Positions 37,623 through 45,781 are shown, counted from the first letter of the stretch. The stretch: 64,000 nucleotides of DNA from Chitinophagales bacterium (GCA_013299105.1 JAAFJY010000010.1:147815-211814), one strand, 5' to 3'. The notes: generated by a model not told the origin, from the letters alone. A program made the numbers and translations.

Positions 37623-39941
37623 ATGGCCAAACGCATTAGCGCCGATATGCTCCAACCCACGGGCAGCGGCAACATTGTGGACGAACTACTGGACCTCAAG
37701 GTTCAGGAACTGGAGGGCATCCTCGGCAGTGACGCTGCGCAGGGGATGGGCAACCAGGTTTTGGCCTTATTTGTGCACAATGGTGCCCGTTTGCAACTGA
37801 CGGAAGACCAAATTGCCACCGAACTCTTCAACAAGCGCCAAATTCGCCGGGCTACCGTGGAGCAAATGCTGCGCAGCATGGAAGAGGCACAACTTTTGGG
37901 CAAAACCAGTAGCGGTCGTTACGAACTGAGTAACAATACCCTGGCCCAGCGTGCTTTTCAGAAAGTAGAAGCCGAAAACCGCGTTTTGCGTAGCATGAGG
38001 TCTACCTTGCGCGATCGGATGAGCCGCAACGAAATGCTCGACGAGCCGTACCTGAATTACATCACGCCCTCAATCGACCGCTTAGAGTTGAATGAAGAGG
38101 AGATGAGTTTTGTGCAGGAGTCAAAGGACCAGATCCGACGTGCTAAAAATCGCCGTTCTTTGCTCTTTACGCTGGCTTTTTTGTTCTTGTTGGGGCTTTC
38201 TGCCATGACCGGATGGGCCTCCTGGCACAGCATGAAAGCCAACAAAGAGCTGGAAGTGAGAAACAAAGAACTAGAAGTCTCTAGAAAAGAAGCCATCGCC
38301 AGCAAACACGAAGCAGATAGTTTGGCTAGTGTAGCGTATGACAACCTCGAACTAGTGCTGGTTGAAAAAAACCGCGCCGACAGTTTGTTCAAGGTTGCCA
38401 ACGACAACGCCAAATTGGCCCGCCTGGAAGCTCAACGCTCCCGCCAAAATGCAGCCCGTGCCGAAAGCGAACGCCAACGTGCTGAAAAGGAGAAAGAAAA
38501 AGCCGAGAACAATGAGAAAAAGGCTGTAAAAGCCGAAAAAGAAGCCCGCGAAGCTGCTGAAAAAGCAGCTCAATCGCAAAAAATAGCAGAATCTGCCGAA
38601 AAAGAAGCCCAGACTGCCCGCCAGCGTGCCATCAACTTCAGCAATATCGTGGTAGCCCTCAATGCTGCCTTGAAAAGCCAGGAATTGGACGAACCCCGCC
38701 TCAAGTCGCTGGTGGCCCGCCAGGCCTACAACATCATCGACGAGTCGGGCGATACCATTCTGCCCCGCCACCCCTACATTTACAATGCTTTGTATTACGC
38801 TTGTAAAGCGCTTGACCCTGAACTGAAATTTTACCGCAAAGCCCACCAAGGTGGGGTGCGCGACATCGTTTTTGCCCCCGATGGGCGTAAGTTTTACACC
38901 AGTGGCAGCGACGGCAAAGTGGTAGAATGGAGTATTCGCCAGTGGAATGCCCTCGGTGAGCCGACCACCATGCGCAGCGTGCTGTCGGTCGAGTCCGGCG
39001 GGGTACACAATTGCGTGGCGCTTGACAGCAAGGGCAAGTACTTGCTGGTAGGAGGGGAGTTGCCTTATTTGCAGCGCTTTGACTTGAAAACCCGCACGCT
39101 TGAACGTTACCCGCTGCCCAAGGTCAAAAACCGCACCGAAGAAGTGTATGCAGTGGGTTTTGCCCCCGACGGCGAGCAAGCCCTGGCCATCAGCCGCAAC
39201 AATTGGTTGTACCAGGCGGGGGATCGCATGGAAGGCCTGCGCAAGGTGCGCTCGGCGGCCAGTATTTTCTTAATGCATCAAGGTGAGCCCTTGCCTTTCA
39301 GCGTAGCCTTTAATTACGATGAACGCATCACCGAGATTGTGTTGGAAAGCCTACAAAAAGGCAAAGTCAAGCGTGAAGAGCTCGGCACCCGCGACATCAT
39401 GCGGCAAGACAACTATGGCCAAATCACTGCCTTGTCTGCCGAACAAAATATTGGCAGTGGCTATTTGGCTTTAGGCTTTCAAAACGGTCAGATCGTATTG
39501 GCTGAGTTGGACCCCGAAAAGGCGAGCATCAATGAAGACCGCCAATTGCGCCGCCTGTTCAAGCAAAACCAATCGCCGATTGTGGACTTGAGCTTCAGCC
39601 CCAGCGGGCGCTTCTTGGCTGCGGCGAGTTTAGATGGCAAAGTAACCATTTGGGACCTGAAAATCTTTAATTCCGAGGCTGCTAGCTACCAGCCTTTGGT
39701 TCTCGACGATCACCGCTCTTGGGCTCTCTCGGTGGCCTTCAGCCCCGATGACCGCTACTTGTTGGTCGGCGATAAGCAGGGCAACGTGGCTTTTTGGAAC
39801 ATGGACCCCCAGGTATATGCTGCACACATTTGCAATTGGTTCGACCGCAATGCAGTGCCCAACAAGGACCGCATGGACCCCAACGACTGGCAGCGCTTTT
39901 TTGGCAAAAACATTCCTCAACAAAACATCTGTCGGAAGTGA
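37623..39941 (+). CDS. Winged helix - transmembrane - coiled coil - WD40 protein (continuation of the STAND protein)
   Basis: 772 residues. Residues 1-120 match the end of STAND module 1: ISADMLQPTGSGNIVDELLDLKVQEL corresponds to IFDEKLVNEVGRIEDVLRQFLDEQL upstream, and YELSNNTLAQRA to YELVHDSLALKL (given in parts). One transmembrane helix follows (RSLLFTLAFLFLLGLSAM, about 178-200), then a long alanine/glutamate-rich coiled coil (205-345) and WD40-like repeats (400-755: GVRDIVFAPDGRKFYTSGSDGKVVEW, PIVDLSFSPSGRFLAAASLDGKVTIWDL). The membrane helix places the WD40 propeller on the other side of the membrane from the winged helix. The propeller is probably the sensor that gates the STAND/CHAT pair. 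Its stop overlaps the next start by 1 bp. Confidence 0.82.
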   Translation: MAKRISADMLQPTGSGNIVDELLDLKVQELEGILGSDAAQGMGNQVLALFVHNGARLQLTEDQIATELFNKRQIRRATVEQMLRSMEEAQLLGKTSSGRYELSNNTLAQRAFQKVEAENRVLRSMRSTLRDRMSRNEMLDEPYLNYITPSIDRLELNEEEMSFVQESKDQIRRAKNRRSLLFTLAFLFLLGLSAMTGWASWHSMKANKELEVRNKELEVSRKEAIASKHEADSLASVAYDNLELVLVEKNRADSLFKVANDNAKLARLEAQRSRQNAARAESERQRAEKEKEKAENNEKKAVKAEKEAREAAEKAAQSQKIAESAEKEAQTARQRAINFSNIVVALNAALKSQELDEPRLKSLVARQAYNIIDESGDTILPRHPYIYNALYYACKALDPELKFYRKAHQGGVRDIVFAPDGRKFYTSGSDGKVVEWSIRQWNALGEPTTMRSVLSVESGGVHNCVALDSKGKYLLVGGELPYLQRFDLKTRTLERYPLPKVKNRTEEVYAVGFAPDGEQALAISRNNWLYQAGDRMEGLRKVRSAASIFLMHQGEPLPFSVAFNYDERITEIVLESLQKGKVKREELGTRDIMRQDNYGQITALSAEQNIGSGYLALGFQNGQIVLAELDPEKASINEDRQLRRLFKQNQSPIVDLSFSPSGRFLAAASLDGKVTIWDLKIFNSEAASYQPLVLDDHRSWALSVAFSPDDRYLLVGDKQGNVAFWNMDPQVYAAHICNWFDRNAVPNKDRMDPNDWQRFFGKNIPQQNICRK

Positions 39942-41050
39942 TGAAAAGACTGCTGCTTTTTTGGGGGATAGTGATTTTTTGCAGCTTCGCCATAGACTTG
40001 CAAGCCCAAAACATGGACTGCACCCAACGACTGGTGATGGCTACTCAATTGTTTGAAAAGGGTAGGCTTAGTCAAACCATCGACTCTCTCCAACCCTGTC
40101 TGGTGCTCAATAATCAAGGCCGTGAAACCCGCATTTCATTGCTTGACCTGGCTATGCAGGCCTATGTTTTTCTTGATAGTTCGAGGCAAGCAGAAGAAGC
40201 CTTACGTGAGATTTTGGACCTGGACCCCTTTTATGAAATCAACCAACAAGTGCCCGAACTAGTGTACCTCCGCAACCGGGTGATCACTTATCCCCGACGT
40301 AGTTTTTCATTTCAGTCGGGCTGGTATGCCTTCAGTATACCTCATTTCAGCAGCAACGAAGCCCTGAGCGAAGCCATGATCGACGAACGCCTGGGCCGGG
40401 TGCGCGATCTGGACCAGACTTTAAATGCTGATTTTGGCTTGAATTTGGCTGCGGATTGGGGTTATGTGCCTTTTCCGCGCAGTAGCTTAGAGTTACATGC
40501 GGGTTTGCAATACTCGCGTTATGCCTTTAGTTATCGACAGGAAATGAGCCAGGTACCCGTGGTAAGCGGCATTGGCAGGGCCGCTTTGTTGGTCCAAGAG
40601 CAGCAACGTTGGCTGAGGGTGCCCATCTATGCTACGCTAGGCTCAGTGTACCAAGAGGATGTAGTCAACAAGGTTTTCTTGCCATACGCCAGCTTTGGCT
40701 TCAGCGCCGATTTTTTGGCCCGGCGCTCGGCCAAGTTCCGGACCATGCGCCTGATTTATGAAAACAATCAATTGCCTACAGTTGATCAGATTGATATTGC
40801 TTTGAAGGATCAGCGCCGTGCTTTTAACCTCAGCGCCATGCTGGGTGTCGGTGCCAAGTTTCACCTGCGCCGTATTTTTCTTTTGGCGGATGTGCGCTAT
40901 CAGCTCTCCTTATTCGACCAAGTTGCCAACTCCGAGCAACGCCTCGAATTACCCAAGTTTTACTTTGCGGACAATAGTTTTCGCCTACACAATTTGGCTT
41001 TGAATGTGGGGGTGGGGGTTTTTTGGTTCAAGGCGAAGGTGCGGGAATAG
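39941..41050 (+). CDS. TPR-like plus outer-membrane beta-barrel protein of the CHAT-STAND operon
   Basis: The start is ATG 39941, overlapping the previous stop by 1 bp, with a clear signal peptide (MKRLLLFWGIVIFCSFAIDLQAQ). Residues 25-110 are a helical TPR-like segment (ATQLFEKGRLSQTIDSL, SSRQAEEALREILDLDPFYEI). From about 130 on, alternating strands and terminal VGVGVFWFKAKV suggest a 10-14-stranded outer-membrane barrel. A barrel co-translated with an inner-membrane WD40/STAND protein suggests an envelope-sensing or envelope-damaging arrangement; this is inference. Confidence 0.72.
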   Translation: MKRLLLFWGIVIFCSFAIDLQAQNMDCTQRLVMATQLFEKGRLSQTIDSLQPCLVLNNQGRETRISLLDLAMQAYVFLDSSRQAEEALREILDLDPFYEINQQVPELVYLRNRVITYPRRSFSFQSGWYAFSIPHFSSNEALSEAMIDERLGRVRDLDQTLNADFGLNLAADWGYVPFPRSSLELHAGLQYSRYAFSYRQEMSQVPVVSGIGRAALLVQEQQRWLRVPIYATLGSVYQEDVVNKVFLPYASFGFSADFLARRSAKFRTMRLIYENNQLPTVDQIDIALKDQRRAFNLSAMLGVGAKFHLRRIFLLADVRYQLSLFDQVANSEQRLELPKFYFADNSFRLHNLALNVGVGVFWFKAKVRE

Positions 41051-41712
41051 GTCCCAAACATTGCGTGTTGAAATTGTTTATTATTCAATAGTTGCGATAG
41101 CTGCGAAAATTTGCAGGAAATTTGCAAAAATTTGCAAAAATTTAACGGGATGCAATTTTTGTAACTAATTCATTTACAAAACAATACGCTTGTCGCTTGA
41201 TAATTGTTACCAACAATATTTTGTCTGGTGCCAAAATGAAGAAACTATTTCACTGGCTTCAGCTGTTATATTGATATGAAAACTAAGGTAACCGAGTTCC
41301 ACAAATCAATCTCATTACACATTTAGACGACTTAAATTAAGAAAACCTGTAAAAAACCTGCCAACACTTCCTGGCCCTACCGTATAGTGACCTCCACTGT
41401 ATAAAATACGCACTGAGTCTCCTTTGCGTAACCTTAACCATGCGCGCTGTCTTGCGCGAAAAGAGTACTATCCCTGAACAACTGTGAGTGCCCCACTTAT
41501 AGCAAGCGGCATTAAGCCCTTTCTCAGCGGTATGAGGAAGGCTTGGGAAGAATTTTTTACCAAAGTTTGAATTTTTTTCAGCATGCAAATGACTGGTAGT
41601 CAGGTTGCTAGGGGGGGTAATGCCTTTGCTGAAATTTTTTTTTGAAAAAAGTCTGGCGAAACCCGTGGATTTCGACCAGGTGATTCAGTCATCAGTTTAA
41701 AATCGCTTGATC
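41051..41712. other. Long leader region before the sigma-factor gene
   Basis: 662 bp with no supported gene. ATTTGCAAAA-type direct repeats are at 41109-41140, a small GCGCG stem lies near 41442-41456 and long T-runs are near 41570 and 41634. The last 75 bp contain the promoter-like motif shared with the downstream membrane operon. An open frame on the other strand (41337-41588) has no recognisable protein. Confidence 0.45.
41640..41672 (+). promoter_or_regulatory. Shared promoter motif, copy 1 (sigma-factor gene)
   Basis: TTTTGAAAAAAG, 7 bp, AAACCCGTGGATTT. The same two blocks with the same 7-bp spacing are at 42925-42957. Both copies end exactly 40 bp before the start codon of the gene they precede. 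This is not the housekeeping TTTG/TAnnTTTG type, so it is the best candidate for the promoter recognised by the sigma factor itself. Confidence 0.75.
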
Positions 41713-42291
41713 ATGGCAACACAAGATGTAAAAACATGGAAAAAGGTTGTGGATGATTTCCTTTTGGACTCTCACGATGAAGCAATCAGAAACCAATTCT
41801 TCAAGGCAATTCTACAAAAATTCACTCCTTTTGTGATGCGTTTATGCCAAGGGAACAAATACAATATTCAATCAAAAGATGTCCTAATGGCAGGAATCGA
41901 AAAGATTATGAAAATCTCTACTGAGAAAATGAAAACAATAAATCATGAACCATACTTTCGAACTATATTCAAGAATTCATTCATCAGTATACTGCATGAA
42001 GAAGGAAATCTAAAAATCAGTGAGTTAAACCCAGAAAAAGGGGATTATCCTATTGAAGAAGAAGAAGATGATGATGATTGGCTAGATATTTTATACAAAT
42101 ACCCTGAAAAAATTCTTGATAATGCACGCCCTCCACTCACAAAACGGGAGCGTGAAATTTTAGACTTACTTATATTGTTTCCATCGTACGAAAATGTCGC
42201 TGAAATGCTGAAACTAAACCTGGAAACTGTCCGCAATACGGTTTATATCGCGAAGAAAAAACTACCTAAGGGAAGAAAGGTCGAAGACTAA
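41713..42291 (+). CDS. Sigma-70 family RNA polymerase sigma factor (ECF-like)
   Basis: ATG 41713 is chosen over a TTG two codons upstream. 192 residues. The N-terminal half is helical and region-2-like (QFFKAILQKFTPFVMRLCQ, KDVLMAGIEKIMKI, YFRTIFKNSFISILHEE) but diverged. An acidic run (EEEEDDDDW) follows, then a clear region-4 HTH: PPLTKREREILDLLILFPSYENVAEMLKLNLETVRNTVYIAKKKL (residues about 138-185). It would direct RNA polymerase to a specific promoter set, most likely the motif at 41640 and 42925. The gene order (sigma, small acidic protein) fits a sigma/anti-sigma pair. Confidence 0.85.
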   Translation: MATQDVKTWKKVVDDFLLDSHDEAIRNQFFKAILQKFTPFVMRLCQGNKYNIQSKDVLMAGIEKIMKISTEKMKTINHEPYFRTIFKNSFISILHEEGNLKISELNPEKGDYPIEEEEDDDDWLDILYKYPEKILDNARPPLTKREREILDLLILFPSYENVAEMLKLNLETVRNTVYIAKKKLPKGRKVED

Positions 42292-42310
42292 CAAACACAT
42301 AACAGCTACG

Positions 42311-42640
42311 ATGGAGTTATTTAACCAAGACCTTGAAGTACTTGTGAAGTACCTGCGAGGAGAGCTACCTTCTGATCAGCAAAAGCTGATCGCGAACCAA
42401 CTACACGATGACAACATGCACGAAGATGCCATTAGCTATCTCGATGCAATGTTAGATATGAATGGACTTACGCTTGATGACGATACTGAAGTGATTTACA
42501 ACATGACCCTATGGAGCAGCCAGGATTTGCTGGAGAGCATGGAGAAGGTATACCAGAAAGTTATGTTTGAACAGGAATTGGAAAAGGATATTGCAAGATT
42601 GGAGAGGAAAATAGCAAACCAGGTTTTAGTTGGTATTTGA
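42311..42640 (+). CDS. Small acidic protein, possible anti-sigma factor
   Basis: 109 residues, 19 bp after the sigma factor on the same strand. The N-terminal 55 residues (LEVLVKYLRGELPSDQQKLIANQLHDD, then AISYLDAMLDMNG) recall the helical start of anti-sigma factors (YL.GEL..E......L), but the zinc His/Cys ligands are absent. The rest is helical with a coiled-coil-like end (QELEKDIARLERKIANQ). There is no membrane segment. Position and N-terminal pattern support a cytosolic anti-sigma role, but this is inference. Confidence 0.6.
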   Translation: MELFNQDLEVLVKYLRGELPSDQQKLIANQLHDDNMHEDAISYLDAMLDMNGLTLDDDTEVIYNMTLWSSQDLLESMEKVYQKVMFEQELEKDIARLERKIANQVLVGI

Positions 42641-42718
42641 GCTAAAAATGGACTTTGCTAATTTAGACTGAGTAATTGGTGTCGTTTGGCACGAGGCATT
42701 AACCACAAAAAAATCACC

Positions 42719-42838
42719 ATGAGACAGCAACATGTTTCTCACATTCGAATACTAAGTTTTGTAACTAAGAATACCAGTAGTCAAAGATTAACAAAACTAC
42801 AAATGACATTAGTAAAAGGTGACAAACTTAGTCCCTAG
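42719..42838 (+). CDS. Possible 39-residue peptide gene
   Basis: An ATG-to-TAG frame starts MRQQHVSHIRILSF and ends KGDKLSP, in the otherwise empty 357-bp gap after the small acidic protein and ahead of a strong terminator. It is basic, lacks a signal peptide and matches nothing I recognise. The terminator 50 bp later is compatible with it being transcribed. It may equally be chance. Confidence 0.25.
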   Translation: MRQQHVSHIRILSFVTKNTSSQRLTKLQMTLVKGDKLSP

Positions 42839-42884
42839 ACTTCTTGATTGACATGAACCACATGAATCTTAGCATTTTCCCAAC

Positions 42885-42922
42885 AAAAGGCACCAAGCAA
42901 TCTTCTTTGCAGGTGCCTTTTT
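42885..42922 (+). terminator. Terminator of the sigma-factor transcription unit
   Basis: AAAAGGCACC and GGTGCCTTTTT pair (GGCACC 42889-42894 with GGTGCC 42912-42917) and T5 follows. It cleanly separates the sigma-factor unit from the membrane operon, whose own promoter motif begins 3 bp later. Confidence 0.8.
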
Positions 42923-42924
42923 AA

Positions 42925-42957
42925 TTTTGAAAAAAGATTTGAAAAACCCGTGGATTT
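42925..42957 (+). promoter_or_regulatory. Shared promoter motif, copy 2 (membrane operon)
   Basis: TTTTGAAAAAAG, 7 bp, AAACCCGTGGATTT, identical in both blocks and in spacing to 41640-41672, and ending 40 bp before ATG 42998. It lies between the terminator and the first gene of the operon 42998-45609. Confidence 0.75.
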
Positions 42958-42997
42958 TAAGCCTGCTATTCCGCCTTATAGGTAAATGCAAGCAACT

Positions 42998-43384
42998 ATG
43001 AAGAAAATCCTTGTCCTCGCGCTGATCATCATTGGCATTTACATATTCAAGCCAGTGCAAGCACCTTCAGCAAGTGTCATGAACTCCTTCAACGCTCGTG
43101 AAACCAGTGCAGGAGGAAAGTTCAACTTCCATCCTGTTACCATCGACTTTGATTTTTCACTGCTCAGCATCGGCATTGCCAAAGCACATGATGATGATAA
43201 AAACGTAGTCTGGTTGTTTGGTGCAGGTCTTACCCGATACACCCAAGCCATCAAATGCAAAAAGCAACGCATCTGCGACCTGAATGGGGCCAGTTGGTAT
43301 GTCTACATCCAAGCTCGCCCTTTGCAGGTATCGAATGATGAAAATGTACAAACCACCTTAAAAACAGGTTACCATGTTGACTAA
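42998..43384 (+). CDS. Exported or membrane-anchored hypothetical protein
   Basis: The start is ATG 42998 (an ATG four codons upstream is possible), giving a signal peptide or anchor (KKILVLALIIIGIYIFKPVQA). The mature 105 residues contain DFDFSLLSIGIAKAHDDDKNVVWLFGAGLT and two nearby cysteines (IKCKKQRICDLNG). Not recognised. It is the first gene behind the shared promoter motif and overlaps the next gene by 11 bp, so it is part of the membrane operon. Confidence 0.65.
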   Translation: MKKILVLALIIIGIYIFKPVQAPSASVMNSFNARETSAGGKFNFHPVTIDFDFSLLSIGIAKAHDDDKNVVWLFGAGLTRYTQAIKCKKQRICDLNGASWYVYIQARPLQVSNDENVQTTLKTGYHVD

Positions 43385-43739
43385 AGCATTCTTAGGGAAA
43401 TGGCGACTTTGGACACTTGTCGTTTCCGTCTTTTTGGTCCTAAGTAATCCTAGCCCAGGTGATTTTGAACTCTATTTGCGCAATCGGTTGCATGACCCCT
43501 TAGAAAACCAGGGATTTTTCAGTCGCTTGATTGAAAAGTTCATGGGCAAATACCCCATGCACCGCAGAAACCTGCTACTGTTTAGCATTTACGATGTGAA
43601 CTACCAGTCAGGTATTGCTCAAGATGAAGGTTCGCAGGTGGTACTCGGAATAGGGAAATTATTAATCCCCTTGTACCAAACGCCACCTGGGGTAACCCCA
43701 TTTTGGCAAGGGCACCACATAGGGTATCTGCGGATTTAG
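43374..43739 (+). CDS. Membrane-anchored protein, DUF4359-like
   Basis: 121 residues. The N-terminus is a signal anchor (WRLWTLVVSVFLVLSNPSPGD). The mature part has LRNRLHDPLENQGFF..RRNLLLFSIYDVN and ends with a glycine-rich LGIGKLLIPLY. This resembles DUF4359-type small membrane proteins (NPSPGDFELYL after the helix and LLFSIY), but the assignment is tentative. It overlaps the previous gene by 11 bp, indicating coupling. Confidence 0.6.
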   Translation: MLTKAFLGKWRLWTLVVSVFLVLSNPSPGDFELYLRNRLHDPLENQGFFSRLIEKFMGKYPMHRRNLLLFSIYDVNYQSGIAQDEGSQVVLGIGKLLIPLYQTPPGVTPFWQGHHIGYLRI

Positions 43740-43774
43740 CCCAGCTTTTGATCACAACCGTCAACTTACCAACC

Positions 43775-44362
43775 ATGGATCTCAACAACACTATTATTCT
43801 TTCAGCTTCTGAGCCGGATACTCAGAGTGAATTACAAGTCCTAGGCAGCAGTTTTCAGCAATCTGCTGCCAGGACCCGCGACAAGGCTGACCTGATCCTC
43901 GAGCAAGTAGAGGAAATTCGAGAGAAACAAAACCACTGGCTGGGCCGCCTCACGCTCAGCGCTAGCGAAAAAGGGACCATTGCCATTTACCAGCAGCGAC
44001 AACAGGAAGCAATCGAAATCATTCTTGGTGAGCAGAACAAAAGCATGCAAGCCGTAGCTGAAACCCACGTGCGATTTGTACAAGAAGTGGCCAACTCCAT
44101 ATTACTGACTGGTCGCTCAGGAATGCAAACCGCAATTCAGGCCATTTACCGTCAAAATGGCTTGCAACTGATGCAAAAGCTGCAGCACATTGACATCGGA
44201 TTCTGGGATTTAATGGAGCAAAAAATCGCCGACGCTCAACAACGCCCTGACCGATTTCGCGAAGTGATCGAGCAACAAGTTCAAATCAGCATCACCGAGT
44301 GGAATAAACAGTACGAACAGATTTTACAGGAATTTAGCGCCCTGCTGAAGGACAAAGTTTGA
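43775..44362 (+). CDS. Cytosolic coiled-coil protein of the membrane operon
   Basis: ATG 43775 is used because the open frame upstream overlaps the previous gene without start-like features. 195 residues, entirely helical and polar, with heptad-like runs (KADLILEQVEEIREKQNHWLGRL, QRQQEAIEIILGEQNKSMQAVAE). No signal peptide or known domain. It may bridge the small membrane proteins and the DUF4407 protein. Confidence 0.6.
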   Translation: MDLNNTIILSASEPDTQSELQVLGSSFQQSAARTRDKADLILEQVEEIREKQNHWLGRLTLSASEKGTIAIYQQRQQEAIEIILGEQNKSMQAVAETHVRFVQEVANSILLTGRSGMQTAIQAIYRQNGLQLMQKLQHIDIGFWDLMEQKIADAQQRPDRFREVIEQQVQISITEWNKQYEQILQEFSALLKDKV

Positions 44363-44371
44363 TTTTTAATG

Positions 44372-44405
44372 GGTAAGTACTTGCCAGGAAAGCCAAGTAC
44401 TTACC
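44372..44405. other. Perfect 12-bp hairpin inside the membrane operon
   Basis: GGTAAGTACTTG (44372-44383) and CAAGTACTTACC (44394-44405) flank a 10-base loop, between the coiled-coil and DUF4407 genes. No T-run follows, so it is more likely an mRNA processing or stability element, or a protein site, than a terminator. Confidence 0.55.
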
Positions 44406-44421
44406 TACAAATGAGAAAACC

Positions 44422-45609
44422 ATGAAAAATTTGCTTGAAAATTTCTGGCTGAGCATGTCGGGGAAATCACCAACCCTGGTCGAGCAGTGCTCATCCGAGT
44501 CCATCACCAATATCCTTTTTCAAGGTCAGGTTATTTTTTTTACGGCCTTTATTTCTGGGGGCATTTTCGCAGCGACCATCGCCGATATGGCACTCCATAA
44601 TATTGCCTTGGTTGCGGTGTTATGGCCCATTTGTTTCTGGCTGATTTCGACCTTGGATAAGTCCATCGTTAGCCATTATGGAAGTTCGAAGATCAGCTAT
44701 TTCAGAGTTGCGCTCGCCCTTGCAATGGGGTTTTTGCTTTCTAATTTCCTGCATTTGGTCATTTACAAACCTGAGATCGATGCCAAAATTGCAGAAAAAT
44801 TGGAACAAGGTTTAGCGCGGATTGAAGAGGATTTTGCGCCGAGAAAAACCCTTCTTTTGGAGGGAATAGCGCAGCTGAAGTTGGCGAACAAGGAACTTGA
44901 AGACGGTATCAAAGAAGCATGGGACTACGCTGAAGCCGAAGCCGTCGCCAAAAACCAGGGACAAGAATTTGGCGAAGGTGAAAAATACAAGGGCAAAAAA
45001 GCCAGTGCTGAACGTATTGTATCCAGAGACACCGTGACAATCCGGAGGAATGAAGCTTCCATTCGTGATTTGGAAATTGAACTGGGCCTAATCGAAAGAG
45101 AGGAAAAGGATGCAAAAACCAGGTTGTCTTCAGTCAAAACAGGCATTAGTCACCGCAATCGTGCTTTTTCTTTGCTCCTTAGTGAAGGAACGTTTTTGGA
45201 AAAAATGCAAATCCTGTTTTGGATACTCCCATTTTTCGCACTCGATATGCTGCCGCTGATCATTGCTCGCTCTTTTCCAAGTAAGGATTACAACGAAATC
45301 GTCGAAAAAGAAGAAAAAGGCAAGCTCGAAACTGCGATTTTGGGAATGCAAGCCAAACAAGAATTGGAAAAAGAAAGGATAGCATTTGAAGCTGCTATTG
45401 CCAGTATTCAACTCAAATTTGGGGTGCTTCATCGCCAAAGAATACTTTCTAAGCAAGAAACCCAGGATGAGCTTAAAGTGCGCGAAGAATGGTTCGAAAG
45501 TATCCTGGAGCAAGAGACGAAGTGGGAGAAAGCCTATCCTAAGTATTATGAAGCCTACTTAAAGCCCAGTATTGAAAAGGCTTTGAATGATTACAAACTG
45601 TCATTTTAA
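44422..45609 (+). CDS. DUF4407-family membrane protein
   Basis: 395 residues. Membrane helices are near residues 30-53, 57-77, 92-112 and 267-287 (for example ILFWILPFFALDMLPLIIA). Between helices 3 and 4 is a long charged coiled coil (IDAKIAEKLEQGLARIEEDFAPRK to about 265), and another follows to the C-terminus. This is the DUF4407 plan: a four-helix membrane unit with extended coiled coils. DUF4407 proteins occur in conflict or signalling neighbourhoods but have no proven activity. It is the last gene of the sigma-linked operon. Confidence 0.85.
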   Translation: MKNLLENFWLSMSGKSPTLVEQCSSESITNILFQGQVIFFTAFISGGIFAATIADMALHNIALVAVLWPICFWLISTLDKSIVSHYGSSKISYFRVALALAMGFLLSNFLHLVIYKPEIDAKIAEKLEQGLARIEEDFAPRKTLLLEGIAQLKLANKELEDGIKEAWDYAEAEAVAKNQGQEFGEGEKYKGKKASAERIVSRDTVTIRRNEASIRDLEIELGLIEREEKDAKTRLSSVKTGISHRNRAFSLLLSEGTFLEKMQILFWILPFFALDMLPLIIARSFPSKDYNEIVEKEEKGKLETAILGMQAKQELEKERIAFEAAIASIQLKFGVLHRQRILSKQETQDELKVREEWFESILEQETKWEKAYPKYYEAYLKPSIEKALNDYKLSF

Positions 45610-45781
45610 ACTTCTACCCCTTGCGCGCGCAAGCACTCTAAAAAACTATTCCCAATCTTATCAACTTGTGCTGCGCAGGGGCTTTTACGTTTTCGAGCCA
45701 AAAGAAGCGATGCAGGTTCGCTTTTGAGGTTTAGTAAAAAATGGTGAAAACTTGGTTCCATCGCCTACTTTATTGTTTAAT

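Noticed and set aside
41337..41588. 83-residue - strand frame before the sigma factor
   Set aside because: No recognisable domain, no promoter, and the region looks like a non-coding leader.
45617..45635. CTTGCGCGCGCAAG palindrome after the DUF4407 gene
   Set aside because: No T-run and only 14 bp; too little to call it a terminator or an operator.
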